Positions 1-9,052 are shown, numbered from the stretch's first letter. The stretch is DNA of 64,000 nt from Burkholderiales bacterium (GCA_020355165.1 CP070661.1:1201389-1265388), one strand, 5' to 3'. Numbers and translations are program-made. The notes: generated by a model not told the origin, from the sequence alone.

Positions 1-57
1 CACGTCCTCCGTTAGCATCGCACCCCGTCGTCGAATCACCCGGCGCTCGTCTCATCG

Positions 58-444
58 GTGAAATTCCTGCTCCGCCGTGCTTCGCATCGCCCCGTCCTTG
101 CCCGGCCTCTGGCATGGGTGCTGGCGATCGCCCTTGCGGCAGCCGGCTGCGCCGCGCCGCCGCTGCGGTCGGCCGCCGAAGCCGAGGCACTGGCCACGCT
201 GCAGGCCAACGCGCCGGCGCGCCTGCTGCTCGACGGGAAGCACCAGTGGACCGGCAAGCTGGCCGAACTCGGCGGCTCATTGCACGCGGGACGCAGCACC
301 GCGCACACCGACTCGCCGTCGCGTGCCGTCAACGTCAGCAACCTCGTGCCCGAAGCCGTCCGCGGACGGCTCCTGCCGGCGCGCAGCTTCGCGCAGCGCA
401 TCGAGAATCTGTTCTTCAAACTCTTTCCGCCCAGCCTTTACTGA
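58..444 (+). CDS. Hypothetical lipoprotein-like exported protein
   Basis: I do not recognise this 128-residue protein. It starts at GTG. The N-terminus is basic (MKFLLRR), followed by a hydrophobic stretch at about residues 18-30 ending AAAGC, which looks like a signal peptide with a weak lipobox (Cys about 31). The rest is polar, and the C-terminus RIENLFFKLFPPSLY is amphipathic. The next gene, a predicted lipoprotein phosphoesterase, starts 3 bases after the stop on the same strand, so the two are probably cotranscribed. Export is inferred from the N-terminus only; no function can be given. Confidence 0.55.
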   Translation: MKFLLRRASHRPVLARPLAWVLAIALAAAGCAAPPLRSAAEAEALATLQANAPARLLLDGKHQWTGKLAELGGSLHAGRSTAHTDSPSRAVNVSNLVPEAVRGRLLPARSFAQRIENLFFKLFPPSLY

Positions 445-447
445 GCG

Positions 448-2292
448 ATGGTGTCCATGCCGCTGGGTCAGCGTGCCACTCACCGTCGCGCCACGCTCGC
501 CGCCGCGCTGCTGCCGGTCGTGCTGGCCGGCTGCGCGGGCTTCACGCCGCAGCCGGGACCGGGGCCAGAACCCGGCGGCCGCTACGTCACGCTGACGCGG
601 CCGATCACCGCCATCGGCGACACGCAGGAGCACGAGTCGACCGGCTACCCCCTGCACGACAACGACAGCGCGGTCGATGCCTACGTCGAAGTCGCCCAGC
701 GCCCGCCCGAGCAGCCGCTATTCGGCCGCCGCATGATGGAGTGGGCGCTGCAGGCTCACCGGGATGAGCCGTGGCTGCACCTCGGCGACGTGATGGACCT
801 GTCCTGCCGCTCCGAGGCACAGCGGATGACTCGGATCTTTCGCGCGACCGGCCGCGCCGGCGCGATCCTGCCGGGCAACCACGACGGCCTGATGTTCGGC
901 ATCTACCGCTACGACATCTTCAGCGTCCTGCGCGACCCCGGAGCCAGGAAGTGGCACGCCGCCTGCCGCCGCGGCGCGGCGGCAGAGGACGCACAGCATC
1001 GGACCGAGGTGGAGGCCCTCAGCAAGCGCGACTTCATCGCGCTGTATCTCGCCGAGTACGCATCGGTCAGGCAGCTGATGCCGGCCCTGGAGGTGCCGCC
1101 GCGCGCCGGCGACTACCGGGTGAGCTGGCGCCACCCCGACCCGGAGTTCTTCGTCTCGGCCATCGAGGCCAACCTGGTCGAAGGCACCGGCTACGCCGAC
1201 TCTTTCATCGCGCAGCGACTGAAGCTGCCACGCGCGCCGGGCGCGACCCGCGACGTAATCGTCATCGGTCTCGACACCAACCAGTCCGGTCCGCTGGTCA
1301 GCACCTTCGACACGCTGCGCGGCTACAGCCCGGGCAGCATGGGGCACGTGCACCCCGAGCAGATCGGCGCGATCAGCCACTGGGTCGTCCAGGCCGCGCG
1401 CCGGGGCGACATCGTGGTCTTTGCCGGCCACCACAACTGGCAATCGCTGGGACTGCCGACCCGGATCCGTCTGCGCGAACTGATGGACAACCTCGATCAC
1501 CCGCTCGTCTATTTGTCGGCGCACACGCACCGCGGTTTCTGGGCCATGCACCGGGCGCTGGGCGGCCGGCCGCTGCTCGAGCTGAACGTCAGCTCGTTGT
1601 CGGACTGGCCGATCGCCTGGCGGCGGATCAGCTTCGGCTATGACGAGCAGGCGAACCGGCTGCTGGTGCGGGCGGAGCTGATGCCGCAGGGCCGGTCTCC
1701 GCACGCCAGCGACGCCGACCTGCTGGCCGCCTGGCAGAAGGAGGTCTGCGAGACCTCCGGTTTCCCGACCGACTACCTGCGCTCGCTGGATTCCGCGGCA
1801 GTGGCCCGCCAGCGCGCCTCGCGCGGCAGCCTGATCGACTGGCTGTGGGAAGAGGTCGCCGACTGCGAGTCCTGCGAGCTTGAGCGCTACCGCCACGCGC
1901 AGGCCTACCAGGACCAGATGCTGACCACGCTGCAGCAGCTGCGCCTGCATCTGGGCCCGGATGCGGCCGAGCTGCGATCGCTGAAGCTGCCGCCGTGGTG
2001 CCGCCAGCAGAGCGATTTCGACTGCATCAACGGGCTGCTGGCCGAGCAGCCGACGAACATCGCCGAACACCGCGCGCTGTTCCGCCGCAAGGCCCAGATG
2101 GTCGACCTGCTCGGCAGCCAGCTCGACGACATCGAAGAACAGAGGGCCAAGGCGTACATGACCTGCCGCGCGGTGCTGGCGACCAAGATCGATTTCGACG
2201 CCACGCCCGACGACCGCAACGCCAATCGCAGCGAGGCCAACCGACGCGCCGAGCAGTTCTTCCGCGTCGAGGCCAGCGTCGGCATCGACTGA
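448..2292 (+). CDS. Calcineurin-like metallophosphoesterase lipoprotein
   Basis: Predicted exported metal-dependent phosphoesterase of 614 residues. A signal peptide with lipobox VLAGC (Cys about 29) suggests a membrane-anchored lipoprotein. The family's metal-binding motifs occur in order: GDTQEHE (about 58-64), GDVMD (about 113), GNHD (about 143-146), then GHHNW and SAHTHRG in the C-terminal half of the catalytic domain. These are the Asp/His/Asn ligands of a dinuclear centre. After the catalytic domain come roughly 200 further charged, probably helical residues with several Cys (for example CESCE), which are not part of the core fold. The substrate is unknown. ATG at 448 is used; ATG at 457 is an alternative that keeps the signal peptide. 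Confidence 0.8.
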   Translation: MVSMPLGQRATHRRATLAAALLPVVLAGCAGFTPQPGPGPEPGGRYVTLTRPITAIGDTQEHESTGYPLHDNDSAVDAYVEVAQRPPEQPLFGRRMMEWALQAHRDEPWLHLGDVMDLSCRSEAQRMTRIFRATGRAGAILPGNHDGLMFGIYRYDIFSVLRDPGARKWHAACRRGAAAEDAQHRTEVEALSKRDFIALYLAEYASVRQLMPALEVPPRAGDYRVSWRHPDPEFFVSAIEANLVEGTGYADSFIAQRLKLPRAPGATRDVIVIGLDTNQSGPLVSTFDTLRGYSPGSMGHVHPEQIGAISHWVVQAARRGDIVVFAGHHNWQSLGLPTRIRLRELMDNLDHPLVYLSAHTHRGFWAMHRALGGRPLLELNVSSLSDWPIAWRRISFGYDEQANRLLVRAELMPQGRSPHASDADLLAAWQKEVCETSGFPTDYLRSLDSAAVARQRASRGSLIDWLWEEVADCESCELERYRHAQAYQDQMLTTLQQLRLHLGPDAAELRSLKLPPWCRQQSDFDCINGLLAEQPTNIAEHRALFRRKAQMVDLLGSQLDDIEEQRAKAYMTCRAVLATKIDFDATPDDRNANRSEANRRAEQFFRVEASVGID

Positions 2293-2490
2293 GCCGGCGC
2301 CACGGCGGCGAACGCGCCCCGGCGCACGGGTCGGACGCTGCGCCGGCGCCACTCGCGCGCGCTGCGCACTCGAGCGGCGCTGCGCAGCCTCCGTGCTGAA
2401 GGCAGCTTCGAGCGAGGCACCGACGGAGGCGCCGCATGGCCGCTGCCGATGTCGGCAAGCGCCGAGGCACTACGCCAGTACCATCACGCG

Positions 2491-3606
2491 ATGCCTTTCC
2501 GGTCGCGACTCGTCGGTCTGCTGTTCCCTACCCTGCTGTTCGCCGCCTGTGCGCCGGCCACCTGGCTGCCTTACCGGCCCGAGCAGTCACCGACCGTCAC
2601 CCTGCCCGTGGCACTGGCCGGCATCAGCGATGCCCGCGCCGAATTCGCCGCACTGCTCGCGACCGAGCTGCGCGCATCCGGCGACGATGATCCTGCCCGC
2701 TGGCTGCATGGCTTGAGCCCGAACCAGTTACCGGGCGCCGTACCAGCCGGGCTGCCCAGCACGTTCGCCGCCCGCGCCGCGTCGACCGTCGTGCTGGTCG
2801 TCGGCGGACTGTTCGGCGACTGCCTCGGCGCGCTGGCGGTGCCGTTCGGCGACGGCCGGGTCCGCCCGCGCGAGCTGGACCTCGGCGAGGGCTATCGGCA
2901 GTACGACGACCTCGGCCTGCATTCGATCCGCTTGGTCAGGCTGCCCGGCCGCGCCTCATCGGAGACGAACGGCCGCCTGCTGGCCGCGGCGATCGGCACC
3001 GAAGCAAGGCGACCGGAAGTGCAACGGATCGTCCTCGTCGCCTATTCCAAGGGAGTCACCGACGCGCTGCACGCACTGGCGCTGCTGCAGCGGGAAGGCG
3101 GCGTGCCGCCGAAGCTGGCGGCGCTGGTGTCGGTGGCCGGCGCGGTGATGGGCTCGCCGCTGGCCGACCTCTACCAGCCGGCCTACGACGCGGTCTCGCC
3201 GTCGGTCGCGCCGTTCGACTGCACGCCGTCGCAGGGCGGCGACGTGGCCAGCCTGACGCGACGCGAGCGGATCGCATGGCTGGCTGCCAATCCGCCGCCG
3301 CATGGCCCGTCGTACTACTCGATCGTCGCCCACGCGCCGCTTGACGAGATCGCCCCCGCGCTGCGCGTCACCGCGCGGCAGCTCGCCACCATCGATCCGC
3401 GCAACGACGGTCAGCTGATCGCCGCCGACACGGTGCTTCCCGGGAGCACCCTGCTCGCCGTGGCGCGTGCCGACCACTGGGACGTGGCCATCCCGCGCGA
3501 CCGCGACCCCAACCCGCTGATGCGGGCGTCGACGTCGGGCCGCGGCTATCCGCGCGAGGCGCTGTTTCGCGCAACGATCAAGTGGGTCGTCGGGGCACCG
3601 CCCTGA
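2491..3606 (+). CDS. Putative exported alpha/beta-hydrolase-like protein
   Basis: A 371-residue protein with N-terminus MPFRSRLVGLLFPTLLFAAC, a basic then hydrophobic stretch that reads as a signal peptide, perhaps a lipoprotein signal. I chose ATG 2491 over ATG 2449 because it puts the signal sequence at the very start. The segment IVLVAYSKGVTDALHAL resembles the strand-nucleophile-helix of alpha/beta hydrolases, with Ser in an A-Y-S-K-G elbow instead of the classical G-x-S-x-G. It is followed by LVSVAGAVMGSPL, as in lipase-like proteins. A late DHWDVAIP could supply the catalytic His. The hydrolase assignment is inference from fold-level patterns and the substrate is unknown. Confidence 0.6.
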   Translation: MPFRSRLVGLLFPTLLFAACAPATWLPYRPEQSPTVTLPVALAGISDARAEFAALLATELRASGDDDPARWLHGLSPNQLPGAVPAGLPSTFAARAASTVVLVVGGLFGDCLGALAVPFGDGRVRPRELDLGEGYRQYDDLGLHSIRLVRLPGRASSETNGRLLAAAIGTEARRPEVQRIVLVAYSKGVTDALHALALLQREGGVPPKLAALVSVAGAVMGSPLADLYQPAYDAVSPSVAPFDCTPSQGGDVASLTRRERIAWLAANPPPHGPSYYSIVAHAPLDEIAPALRVTARQLATIDPRNDGQLIAADTVLPGSTLLAVARADHWDVAIPRDRDPNPLMRASTSGRGYPREALFRATIKWVVGAPP

Positions 3607-3753
3607 CCGGCGACGCCGCGCGCGCTCGGCGCCTGGCTGCTGGGCGCCGCCCGCCGGACGCGAAACAACGGCGAGCCGATCGCGGTCGATCCGTTTGCAC
3701 GGCGCCCGCCAAACGTCGGCGCGGCACGATGTCGTCGGCCGGCAGCTCCGGAG

Positions 3754-4212
3754 TCAGCCCAACCGTTCCCAGCGGCGGCGCGCCAGTTCGTCGGAGCTCC
3801 GCGCATCGACCCAGCGTTCGCCGGCCGGCGTCGTCTCCTTCTTCCAGAACGGCGCCTCGGTCTTCAGGTAGTCCATCACGAACTCGCAGGCCGCGAACGC
3901 ATCGCCGCGGTGGCTGCTGGTGACCACCACCAGCACGATCTGCTCCAGCGGCTTCAACTCGCCGATGCGGTGGATCACCAGGATCTCGAACACCGACCAG
4001 CGCGCCTTGGCCTGGTTGACGATCGCCTCGATCGCCTTCTCGGTCATCCCCGGGTAGTGCTCGAGCACGAGGCTCGACACGGCGGCGCCGTCGTTGCGGT
4101 CGCGCGCCACGCCGACGAAGCTGGCCACCGCGCCGACGCGCGGGTCGCCGGCGCGCAGGCGGCCGATCTCGGCGCCGGCGTCGAAGTCCTCGTGCTGGAT
4201 GCGGACCGACAA
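3754..4212 (-). CDS. moaE: Molybdopterin synthase catalytic subunit MoaE
   Basis: Large subunit of molybdopterin synthase, which with thiocarboxylated MoaD converts cyclic pyranopterin monophosphate to molybdopterin in the cytoplasm. Family signatures are GAVASFVGVARDRNDG near the N-terminus, LEHYPGMTEKAI, HRIGELKPLEQIVLVVVTSSHRGDAFAACEFVMD, and the catalytic KTEAPFWKKE with its lysines. Length is 152 residues, normal for MoaE. No ATG or GTG lies in a suitable place; the TTG at 4212, one base after the moaD stop and preceded by a GGGGGC purine-rich stretch, gives the expected N-terminus. It is the last gene of moeA-moaD-moaE. Confidence 0.93.
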   Translation of the reverse strand: MSVRIQHEDFDAGAEIGRLRAGDPRVGAVASFVGVARDRNDGAAVSSLVLEHYPGMTEKAIEAIVNQAKARWSVFEILVIHRIGELKPLEQIVLVVVTSSHRGDAFAACEFVMDYLKTEAPFWKKETTPAGERWVDARSSDELARRRWERLG

Positions 4213-4213
4213 C

Positions 4214-4471
4214 TCAGCCCCCGGTAACCGGCGGAAAGAAGGCCACCTCCACTCCGTCGGACAGTTGCACCTCGTCGGCTGCCATGTCCTGCGCCACCGC
4301 GGCGCGGATTCGCTTGACCTCGGTGAAGGCCCCCGCCCACGGCGCGCCGCGCGAGACCAGCCACCTACGCAGGGCACCGACCGTGGTGACCCCGGCCGGC
4401 AGTTCGAGCGTCTCGCGGTCGCGGCCGACGGCCTCCCGCAGGCGGGCGAAGTAAAGGACCGTGACCTTCAT
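4214..4471 (-). CDS. moaD: Molybdopterin synthase sulfur carrier subunit MoaD
   Basis: An 85-residue ubiquitin-fold protein that carries the sulfur for molybdopterin synthesis as a C-terminal thiocarboxylate. The N-terminus MKVTVLYFARLREAVG and the C-terminus VAFFPPVTGG, ending in the essential Gly-Gly, are both typical of MoaD. The ATG overlaps the moeA stop (ATGA), implying translational coupling. moaE follows after one base. Confidence 0.95.
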   Translation of the reverse strand: MKVTVLYFARLREAVGRDRETLELPAGVTTVGALRRWLVSRGAPWAGAFTEVKRIRAAVAQDMAADEVQLSDGVEVAFFPPVTGG

Positions 4472-5661
4472 CCGAGCAGCTCCGCGAAAGGCAGGTAGCG
4501 GACCGTCTGGCCACGGCTGATCGTCTCGCCCGCCGGATGGTCGACCAGGCCGTCGGCCCAGCTGGTCGATGTGAGGACGGCCGAGTTCTGGTTGGTGAAC
4601 AGCTCGAGCCCACCCGCGTCGTTGAGGCGCACGCGCAGGAACTCGCGCCGCCGGTCGGGCTTCGGCCAGTCGAAGTCGGCGCGCAGCGACAGCGCCTTCG
4701 GTGCCGCCTCGGCCACGCCCTGCAGGCGCAGGATGAACGGCCGCGCAAACAGCAGGAAGGTGACGAAACTGGAAACCGGATTGCCCGGCAGACCGATGAA
4801 CGGCACGCCGCGCACCTCGCCGAAGGCGAGCGGCTTGCCCGGCTTCATCGCGATCTGCCACAGGTCGAGCGAGCCCTCCGCCTGCACGGCGGGCTTGACG
4901 TGGTCCTCCTCGCCGACCGAGACCCCGCCGGAGGTGACGATCAGGTCGGCCCGGCCGGCCGCCTCGACGAAAGCAGCGCGCGTGCGCTCGAAGTCGTCGG
5001 GAACGATGCCCAGGTCGATCGCCTCGCAGCCGAGCCGCTCGAGCAGGCCGCGCAGCACGAAGCGGTTGGAGTTGTAGATCCGTCCCGGCGGCAGCGGCTC
5101 GCCGGGCATCACCAGCTCGTCGCCGGTGAAGAAGACTGCCACCCGCGGCCGCCGCACCACCGGCAGCTGCGCGACGCCGATCGAAGCGGCCAGCCCGCAG
5201 TCCTGCGGCTGCAGGCGACGGCCGGCGGGAAGGATCGTGGCGCCGCGTCTGACGTCGAAGCCGGCCCGGCGGATCCATGCCCCCGGGCGCGGCACCTCGT
5301 TGATCGTCACCCGATCGCCGGCCGCGGTGCTCGCTTCCTGCATCACGATCGCGTCCGCCCCCTCCGGCACCGGCGCCCCGGTGAAGATGCGCGCCGCGCT
5401 GCCCGGCGCCAGCGGCTGGCCGGGATGGCCGGCGGCGATCCGCTGGGTGACGCGCAGCGTGGTCGGTGCCGCAGTCACGTCGGCGCAGCGCACCGCGTAG
5501 CCGTCCATCTGCGAGTTGTCCATCGGCGGCACGTCCAGCGCCGACACCACCGGCTGCGCCAGCACGCGGCCGTGCGCGGCCAGCGTCGAGACGACTTCAG
5601 CGTCGGCGATGCGGCGCGCCTGCGCCAGCAGTCGCGCCAGGGCCTCTTCGACGGAAAGCAT
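4468..5661 (-). CDS. moeA: Molybdopterin molybdenumtransferase MoeA
   Basis: Inserts molybdate into adenylylated molybdopterin in the last common step of molybdenum cofactor synthesis. The 397-residue protein has the MoeA N-terminal PPMDNSQMDGYAVR, the central FFTGDELVMPGEPLPPGRIYNSN, the MoCF-biosynthesis motif TSGGVSVGEEDHVK, and GLPGNPVSSFVTF. Length is normal for the family. Its start overlaps the mobB stop by one base (TGATG) and its stop overlaps moaD, so mobB-moeA-moaD-moaE reads as one translationally coupled unit. Confidence 0.96.
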   Translation of the reverse strand: MLSVEEALARLLAQARRIADAEVVSTLAAHGRVLAQPVVSALDVPPMDNSQMDGYAVRCADVTAAPTTLRVTQRIAAGHPGQPLAPGSAARIFTGAPVPEGADAIVMQEASTAAGDRVTINEVPRPGAWIRRAGFDVRRGATILPAGRRLQPQDCGLAASIGVAQLPVVRRPRVAVFFTGDELVMPGEPLPPGRIYNSNRFVLRGLLERLGCEAIDLGIVPDDFERTRAAFVEAAGRADLIVTSGGVSVGEEDHVKPAVQAEGSLDLWQIAMKPGKPLAFGEVRGVPFIGLPGNPVSSFVTFLLFARPFILRLQGVAEAAPKALSLRADFDWPKPDRRREFLRVRLNDAGGLELFTNQNSAVLTSTSWADGLVDHPAGETISRGQTVRYLPFAELLG

Positions 5662-6155
5662 CAGGCGAGATCGAGCCGTTCGGCGATGAACGCGGCAATC
5701 TTAGCGGCGTCGTTCAGGTCGAGCACCGGCAAGGCCGTGTCGACCGCGTGGTCGGCGGCGACGGCGACCACGTTGGGGTCGTGCGGGAAGATCGGCGGCT
5801 CGCTGCTGGTCGTGCGGCGCACCTCGATGCGCGGGAACTGCCCCTCGCTCTTGAAGCCCTCGACCAGCACCAGGTCGCACGGCGCGAGCTGCCCGATCAG
5901 CTGCTCCAGCGGCGCCGGCCCGCCGCGCACCTCGGTCAGCAGGGCCCAGCGCTCGGAGGTGGCGATCAGCACCTGCGACGAACCCGCCTGCCGGTAGCGG
6001 AACGAGTCCTTGCCGGGCCGGTCCATGTCGAAACCGTGATGCGCGTTCTTCACCGTCGACACGGTCATTCCGCGGGCGGCGAACAGCGGGATCAGCTTCT
6101 CGATCAGCGTCGTCTTGCCGGTGTTCGAGTAGCCGATGAAGCCGATGACCTTCAT
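5661..6155 (-). CDS. mobB: Molybdopterin-guanine dinucleotide biosynthesis adapter MobB
   Basis: Small GTP-binding protein that assists MobA in forming the guanine dinucleotide form of the cofactor. MKVIGFIGYSNTGKTTLIEKLIP is the family's N-terminal P-loop, followed by VSTVKNAHHGFDMDRPGKDSFRYRQAGS and LVEGFKSEGQFPRIEVRR, all characteristic of MobB. I chose ATG 6155 (164 aa) because homologues begin at this methionine. An upstream in-frame ATG at 6173 would overlap the end of thrC. Spacing to thrC is 7 bases, so mobB is probably expressed from the threonine operon. Confidence 0.93.
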   Translation of the reverse strand: MKVIGFIGYSNTGKTTLIEKLIPLFAARGMTVSTVKNAHHGFDMDRPGKDSFRYRQAGSSQVLIATSERWALLTEVRGGPAPLEQLIGQLAPCDLVLVEGFKSEGQFPRIEVRRTTSSEPPIFPHDPNVVAVAADHAVDTALPVLDLNDAAKIAAFIAERLDLA

Positions 6156-6162
6156 GGGCGGT

Positions 6163-7593
6163 TCAGCCGGCATGCGCGCCGAGGTACGCCTTCAGCTGCG
6201 CCACGTCGGCCGGCAGCACCGTGAAGCGCTGGGGACGCGACTCGATGTCGCCGTAGCCGGCCGGTCGCGGCGGCTCGCGGCCGATCGCCTCGACGATCGT
6301 CTCGGCGAACTTCGCCGGCAGGGCGGTCTCCAGGCAGATCATCGGCACCCCCGGCATCGCGTGCTCGCGCGCCACCTTCACCCCGTCGGCGGTGTGCGGA
6401 TCGATGACGAGCCCGCTGCGCTCGTGCAGGCGGCGGATGGTGGCCAGCCGGTCGGCATGCGTGCTGCTGCCCGAGACGAAGCCGGAACGACGAACCGACT
6501 CCCAGTGGGCGGTCGACGACAGGTCGAAGACACCCTGCGCGTCGAGCTGGCTCCACAGGCGGCGCACGACGGCGGCGTCGCGGCCGACGATGTCGAACAC
6601 GTAGCGCTCGAAGTTCGACGCCTTGGAAATGTCCATCGACGGGCTGCTGGTGGCGCGCGTCTCGGCGGCCGAGCGCACGCGATAGCGGCCGCTGCGGAAG
6701 AACTCGTCGAGCACGTCGTTCTCGTTGGTGGCCAGCACCAGCCGTTCGACCGGCAACCCCATCTGCTTGGCGATCCAGCCGGCCAGCACGTTGCCGAAGT
6801 TGCCCGACGGCACGGCGAACGACACCCGCTCGTCGCTGTTCTTCGTCGCGGCGAAGTAGCCCCTGAAGTAGTAGACGACCTGCGCCGCCACGCGCGCCCA
6901 GTTGATCGAGTTCACGGTGCCGATGCGCAGCCGGCGCTTGAACTCGAGGTCGTTCGACACGCTCTTCACCAGGTCCTGGCAGTCGTCGAACACGCCCTCG
7001 ACGGCGATGTTGAAGATGTTGGCGTCGGCCAGCGAGTACATCTGCGCCCGCTGGAAGGCGCTCATCCGGCCGTGCGGCGACAGCATGAAGACGTTGATGC
7101 CGGGCCGGCCGCGCATCGCGTACTCGGCCGCCGAGCCGGTGTCGCCCGAGGTGGCGCCGAGGACGTTGAGCCGCTCGCCGCTGCGCGCCAGCGCGTATTC
7201 GAACAGCGCCCCCAGCAGCTGCATCGCCATGTCCTTGAAGGCGAGCGTCGGCCCGTTGGACAGTTCGAGCAGCGCCAGTTGCGGTTCGAGCCAGCGCAGC
7301 GGCGCGATCTGCGCCGCGTCGCTGTCCGGCCGACCGTGGCCGTAGACCCGCGCCGTGTAGGTCGCGCGGCACAGCCGCCCGATTTCGGCGGCCGGGATGT
7401 CGTCGATGAACCTGGCCAGCACCGCAGTCGCCAGGTCGGCGTACGGCAGCTCGCGCCAGCGCTCGAGTTCGGCGCGGCCGACCTGCGGGTAGCTCGCCGG
7501 CACGTACAGCCCGCCGTCGGGCGCCAGCCCGCCGAGCAGGATGTCGAGGAACGACGCTTCCGGCGCCCCGCCGCGCGTGCTGACGTACTTCAC
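6163..7593 (-). CDS. thrC: Threonine synthase
   Basis: Pyridoxal-phosphate enzyme converting O-phosphohomoserine to threonine. It has 476 residues. The PLP lysine lies in NGPTLAFKDMAMQ (Lys about 120), and the phosphate-binding loop is GATSGDTGSAAE. The N-terminus MKYVSTRGGAPEASF and length match the long bacterial ThrC class. It lies 12 bases downstream of hom on the same strand. No homoserine kinase gene (thrB) is beside it, so that step must be encoded elsewhere, as is common in betaproteobacteria. Confidence 0.96.
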   Translation of the reverse strand: MKYVSTRGGAPEASFLDILLGGLAPDGGLYVPASYPQVGRAELERWRELPYADLATAVLARFIDDIPAAEIGRLCRATYTARVYGHGRPDSDAAQIAPLRWLEPQLALLELSNGPTLAFKDMAMQLLGALFEYALARSGERLNVLGATSGDTGSAAEYAMRGRPGINVFMLSPHGRMSAFQRAQMYSLADANIFNIAVEGVFDDCQDLVKSVSNDLEFKRRLRIGTVNSINWARVAAQVVYYFRGYFAATKNSDERVSFAVPSGNFGNVLAGWIAKQMGLPVERLVLATNENDVLDEFFRSGRYRVRSAAETRATSSPSMDISKASNFERYVFDIVGRDAAVVRRLWSQLDAQGVFDLSSTAHWESVRRSGFVSGSSTHADRLATIRRLHERSGLVIDPHTADGVKVAREHAMPGVPMICLETALPAKFAETIVEAIGREPPRPAGYGDIESRPQRFTVLPADVAQLKAYLGAHAG

Positions 7594-7605
7594 CGACCCG
7601 CCGCC

Positions 7606-8916
7606 CTAGCCCAGCTCTTCCTGGCGGATGCGGATCACCGGCGCCAGCACCGTCGGCAGCTGCTCGATGCGCTTGACCGCGGCGTCGACGTCGCGCTCCA
7701 CCGCGTCGTGGGTGAGCATGATGATGTCGGTCTGGTTCTCGCCCTCGCTCGGCTCGCGCTGGAACAGGGCGTCGATGCTGATGCCGCCGTCGGCGAGGAT
7801 GCGCGCGATGTCGGCCAGCACGCCCGGCTGGTCGGCCACGCGCATGCGGAAGTAATACGAGGTGACCGTGTCCTCGATCGGCAGCCACGGGACCGCGGCC
7901 ATGCGGTCCGGCTGGAACGCCAGGTGCGGCACGTGGTTCTCCGGGTCGGCGGTGTGCAGGCGGGTGACGTCGACCAGGTCGGCCACCACCGCCGAGCCGG
8001 TCGGCTCGGCGCCCGCGCCCTTGCCGTAGTACAGCGTGAAGCCGACCGCGTCGCCCTTGACCAGCACCGCGTTCATCGCCCCCTCGACGTTGGCGATCAG
8101 CCGCTGCGCCGGCACCAGGGTCGGGTGCACGCGCAGCTCGATGCCCTTGGCCGTGCGCTTGGTGATGCCGAGCAGCTTGATCCGGTAGCCGAGCTGCTCG
8201 GCGTAGCGGATGTCCTCCGGGGCGAGCTTCGAGATGCCCTCGATGTGGGCGGCGTCGAAGTTGATCGGCACGCCGAAGCCCAGTGCGGACAGCAGCGACA
8301 GCTTGTGCGCGGCGTCGATGCCTTCGATGTCGAAGCTCGGGTCGGCCTCGGCGTAGCCGAGCCGCTGCGCCTCGGCCAGCACCGCGTCGAACGGCAGGCC
8401 CTTGGCCCGCATCTCCGACAGGATGAAATTGCTGGTGCCGTTGATGATGCCGGCGATCCACTCGATGCGGTTGGCGGTCAGCCCCTCGCGCAGGGCCTTG
8501 ATGATCGGGATGCCGCCGGCGACCGCCGCCTCGAAGGCCACCATCACCCCCCTGGCGCGCGCCGCCTCGAAGATCTCGTTGCCGTGGCGCGCCAGCAGCG
8601 CCTTGTTGGCGGTGACGACGTGCTTGCCGCGCTCGATCGCGGCAAGCACCAGCGAGCGCGCCGGCTCGTAGCCGCCGATCAGCTCGATCACGATGTCGAT
8701 GTCGTCGCGCGCCAGCACCTGCGCCGCGTCGGCGTACACCTGCGCCCCGCCGGCCACCGCCTCGCGCGCCATCTCGGCATTGCGCTCGGCGATCGCGGCG
8801 ATCTCGATGCCGCGACCGGCACGGCGCGTGATTTCCTGCTGGTTGCGCCGCAGCACGTTCCAGGTGCCGCGGCCGACGGTGCCGAAGCCGATCAGTCCGA
8901 CCTTGATGCTTTGCAT
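7606..8916 (-). CDS. hom: Homoserine dehydrogenase
   Basis: NAD(P)-dependent reduction of aspartate semialdehyde to homoserine, the branch point to threonine and methionine. The 436-residue protein has the dinucleotide-binding GFGTVGRGT at residues 10-18 and the catalytic segment AGGIPIIKALREGL. It also carries GIINGTSNFILSEM and a C-terminal ACT domain (SYYFRMRVADQPGVLADIARIL) for likely feedback inhibition by threonine. There is no fused aspartokinase. It is followed closely by thrC; the upstream intergenic region holds a palindromic repeat and the displaced alaC tail. Confidence 0.96.
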   Translation of the reverse strand: MQSIKVGLIGFGTVGRGTWNVLRRNQQEITRRAGRGIEIAAIAERNAEMAREAVAGGAQVYADAAQVLARDDIDIVIELIGGYEPARSLVLAAIERGKHVVTANKALLARHGNEIFEAARARGVMVAFEAAVAGGIPIIKALREGLTANRIEWIAGIINGTSNFILSEMRAKGLPFDAVLAEAQRLGYAEADPSFDIEGIDAAHKLSLLSALGFGVPINFDAAHIEGISKLAPEDIRYAEQLGYRIKLLGITKRTAKGIELRVHPTLVPAQRLIANVEGAMNAVLVKGDAVGFTLYYGKGAGAEPTGSAVVADLVDVTRLHTADPENHVPHLAFQPDRMAAVPWLPIEDTVTSYYFRMRVADQPGVLADIARILADGGISIDALFQREPSEGENQTDIIMLTHDAVERDVDAAVKRIEQLPTVLAPVIRIRQEELG

Positions 8917-8948
8917 GGTTCAGTCACTTGCGATGCCGCGCCGATTTC

Positions 8949-9022
8949 CGTGGTCCCGGCGCAGGCCGGGACCCAAGTTTCAGCGCCGAATGGATTGGGC
9001 CCCGGCCTGCGCCGGGGCGACG
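8949..9022. repeat. Nested palindromic repeat (MITE/REP-like) between alaC and hom
   Basis: The left arm (8949-8974) and right arm (8997-9022) are near-perfect reverse complements of each other. Each arm is itself a palindrome built on CCCGGCGCAGGCCGGG. Such nested inverted repeats ending in a GCGACG-like tip are a known dispersed repeat type in many beta- and gammaproteobacteria; that comparison is from memory. Only one copy is in this window, so dispersal is not shown here. The folded form could act as a transcription barrier or mRNA stabiliser between alaC and hom. Confidence 0.6.
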
Positions 9023-9052
9023 AGCTTTCCTTTCACCCGCAGCGAACCCGCT

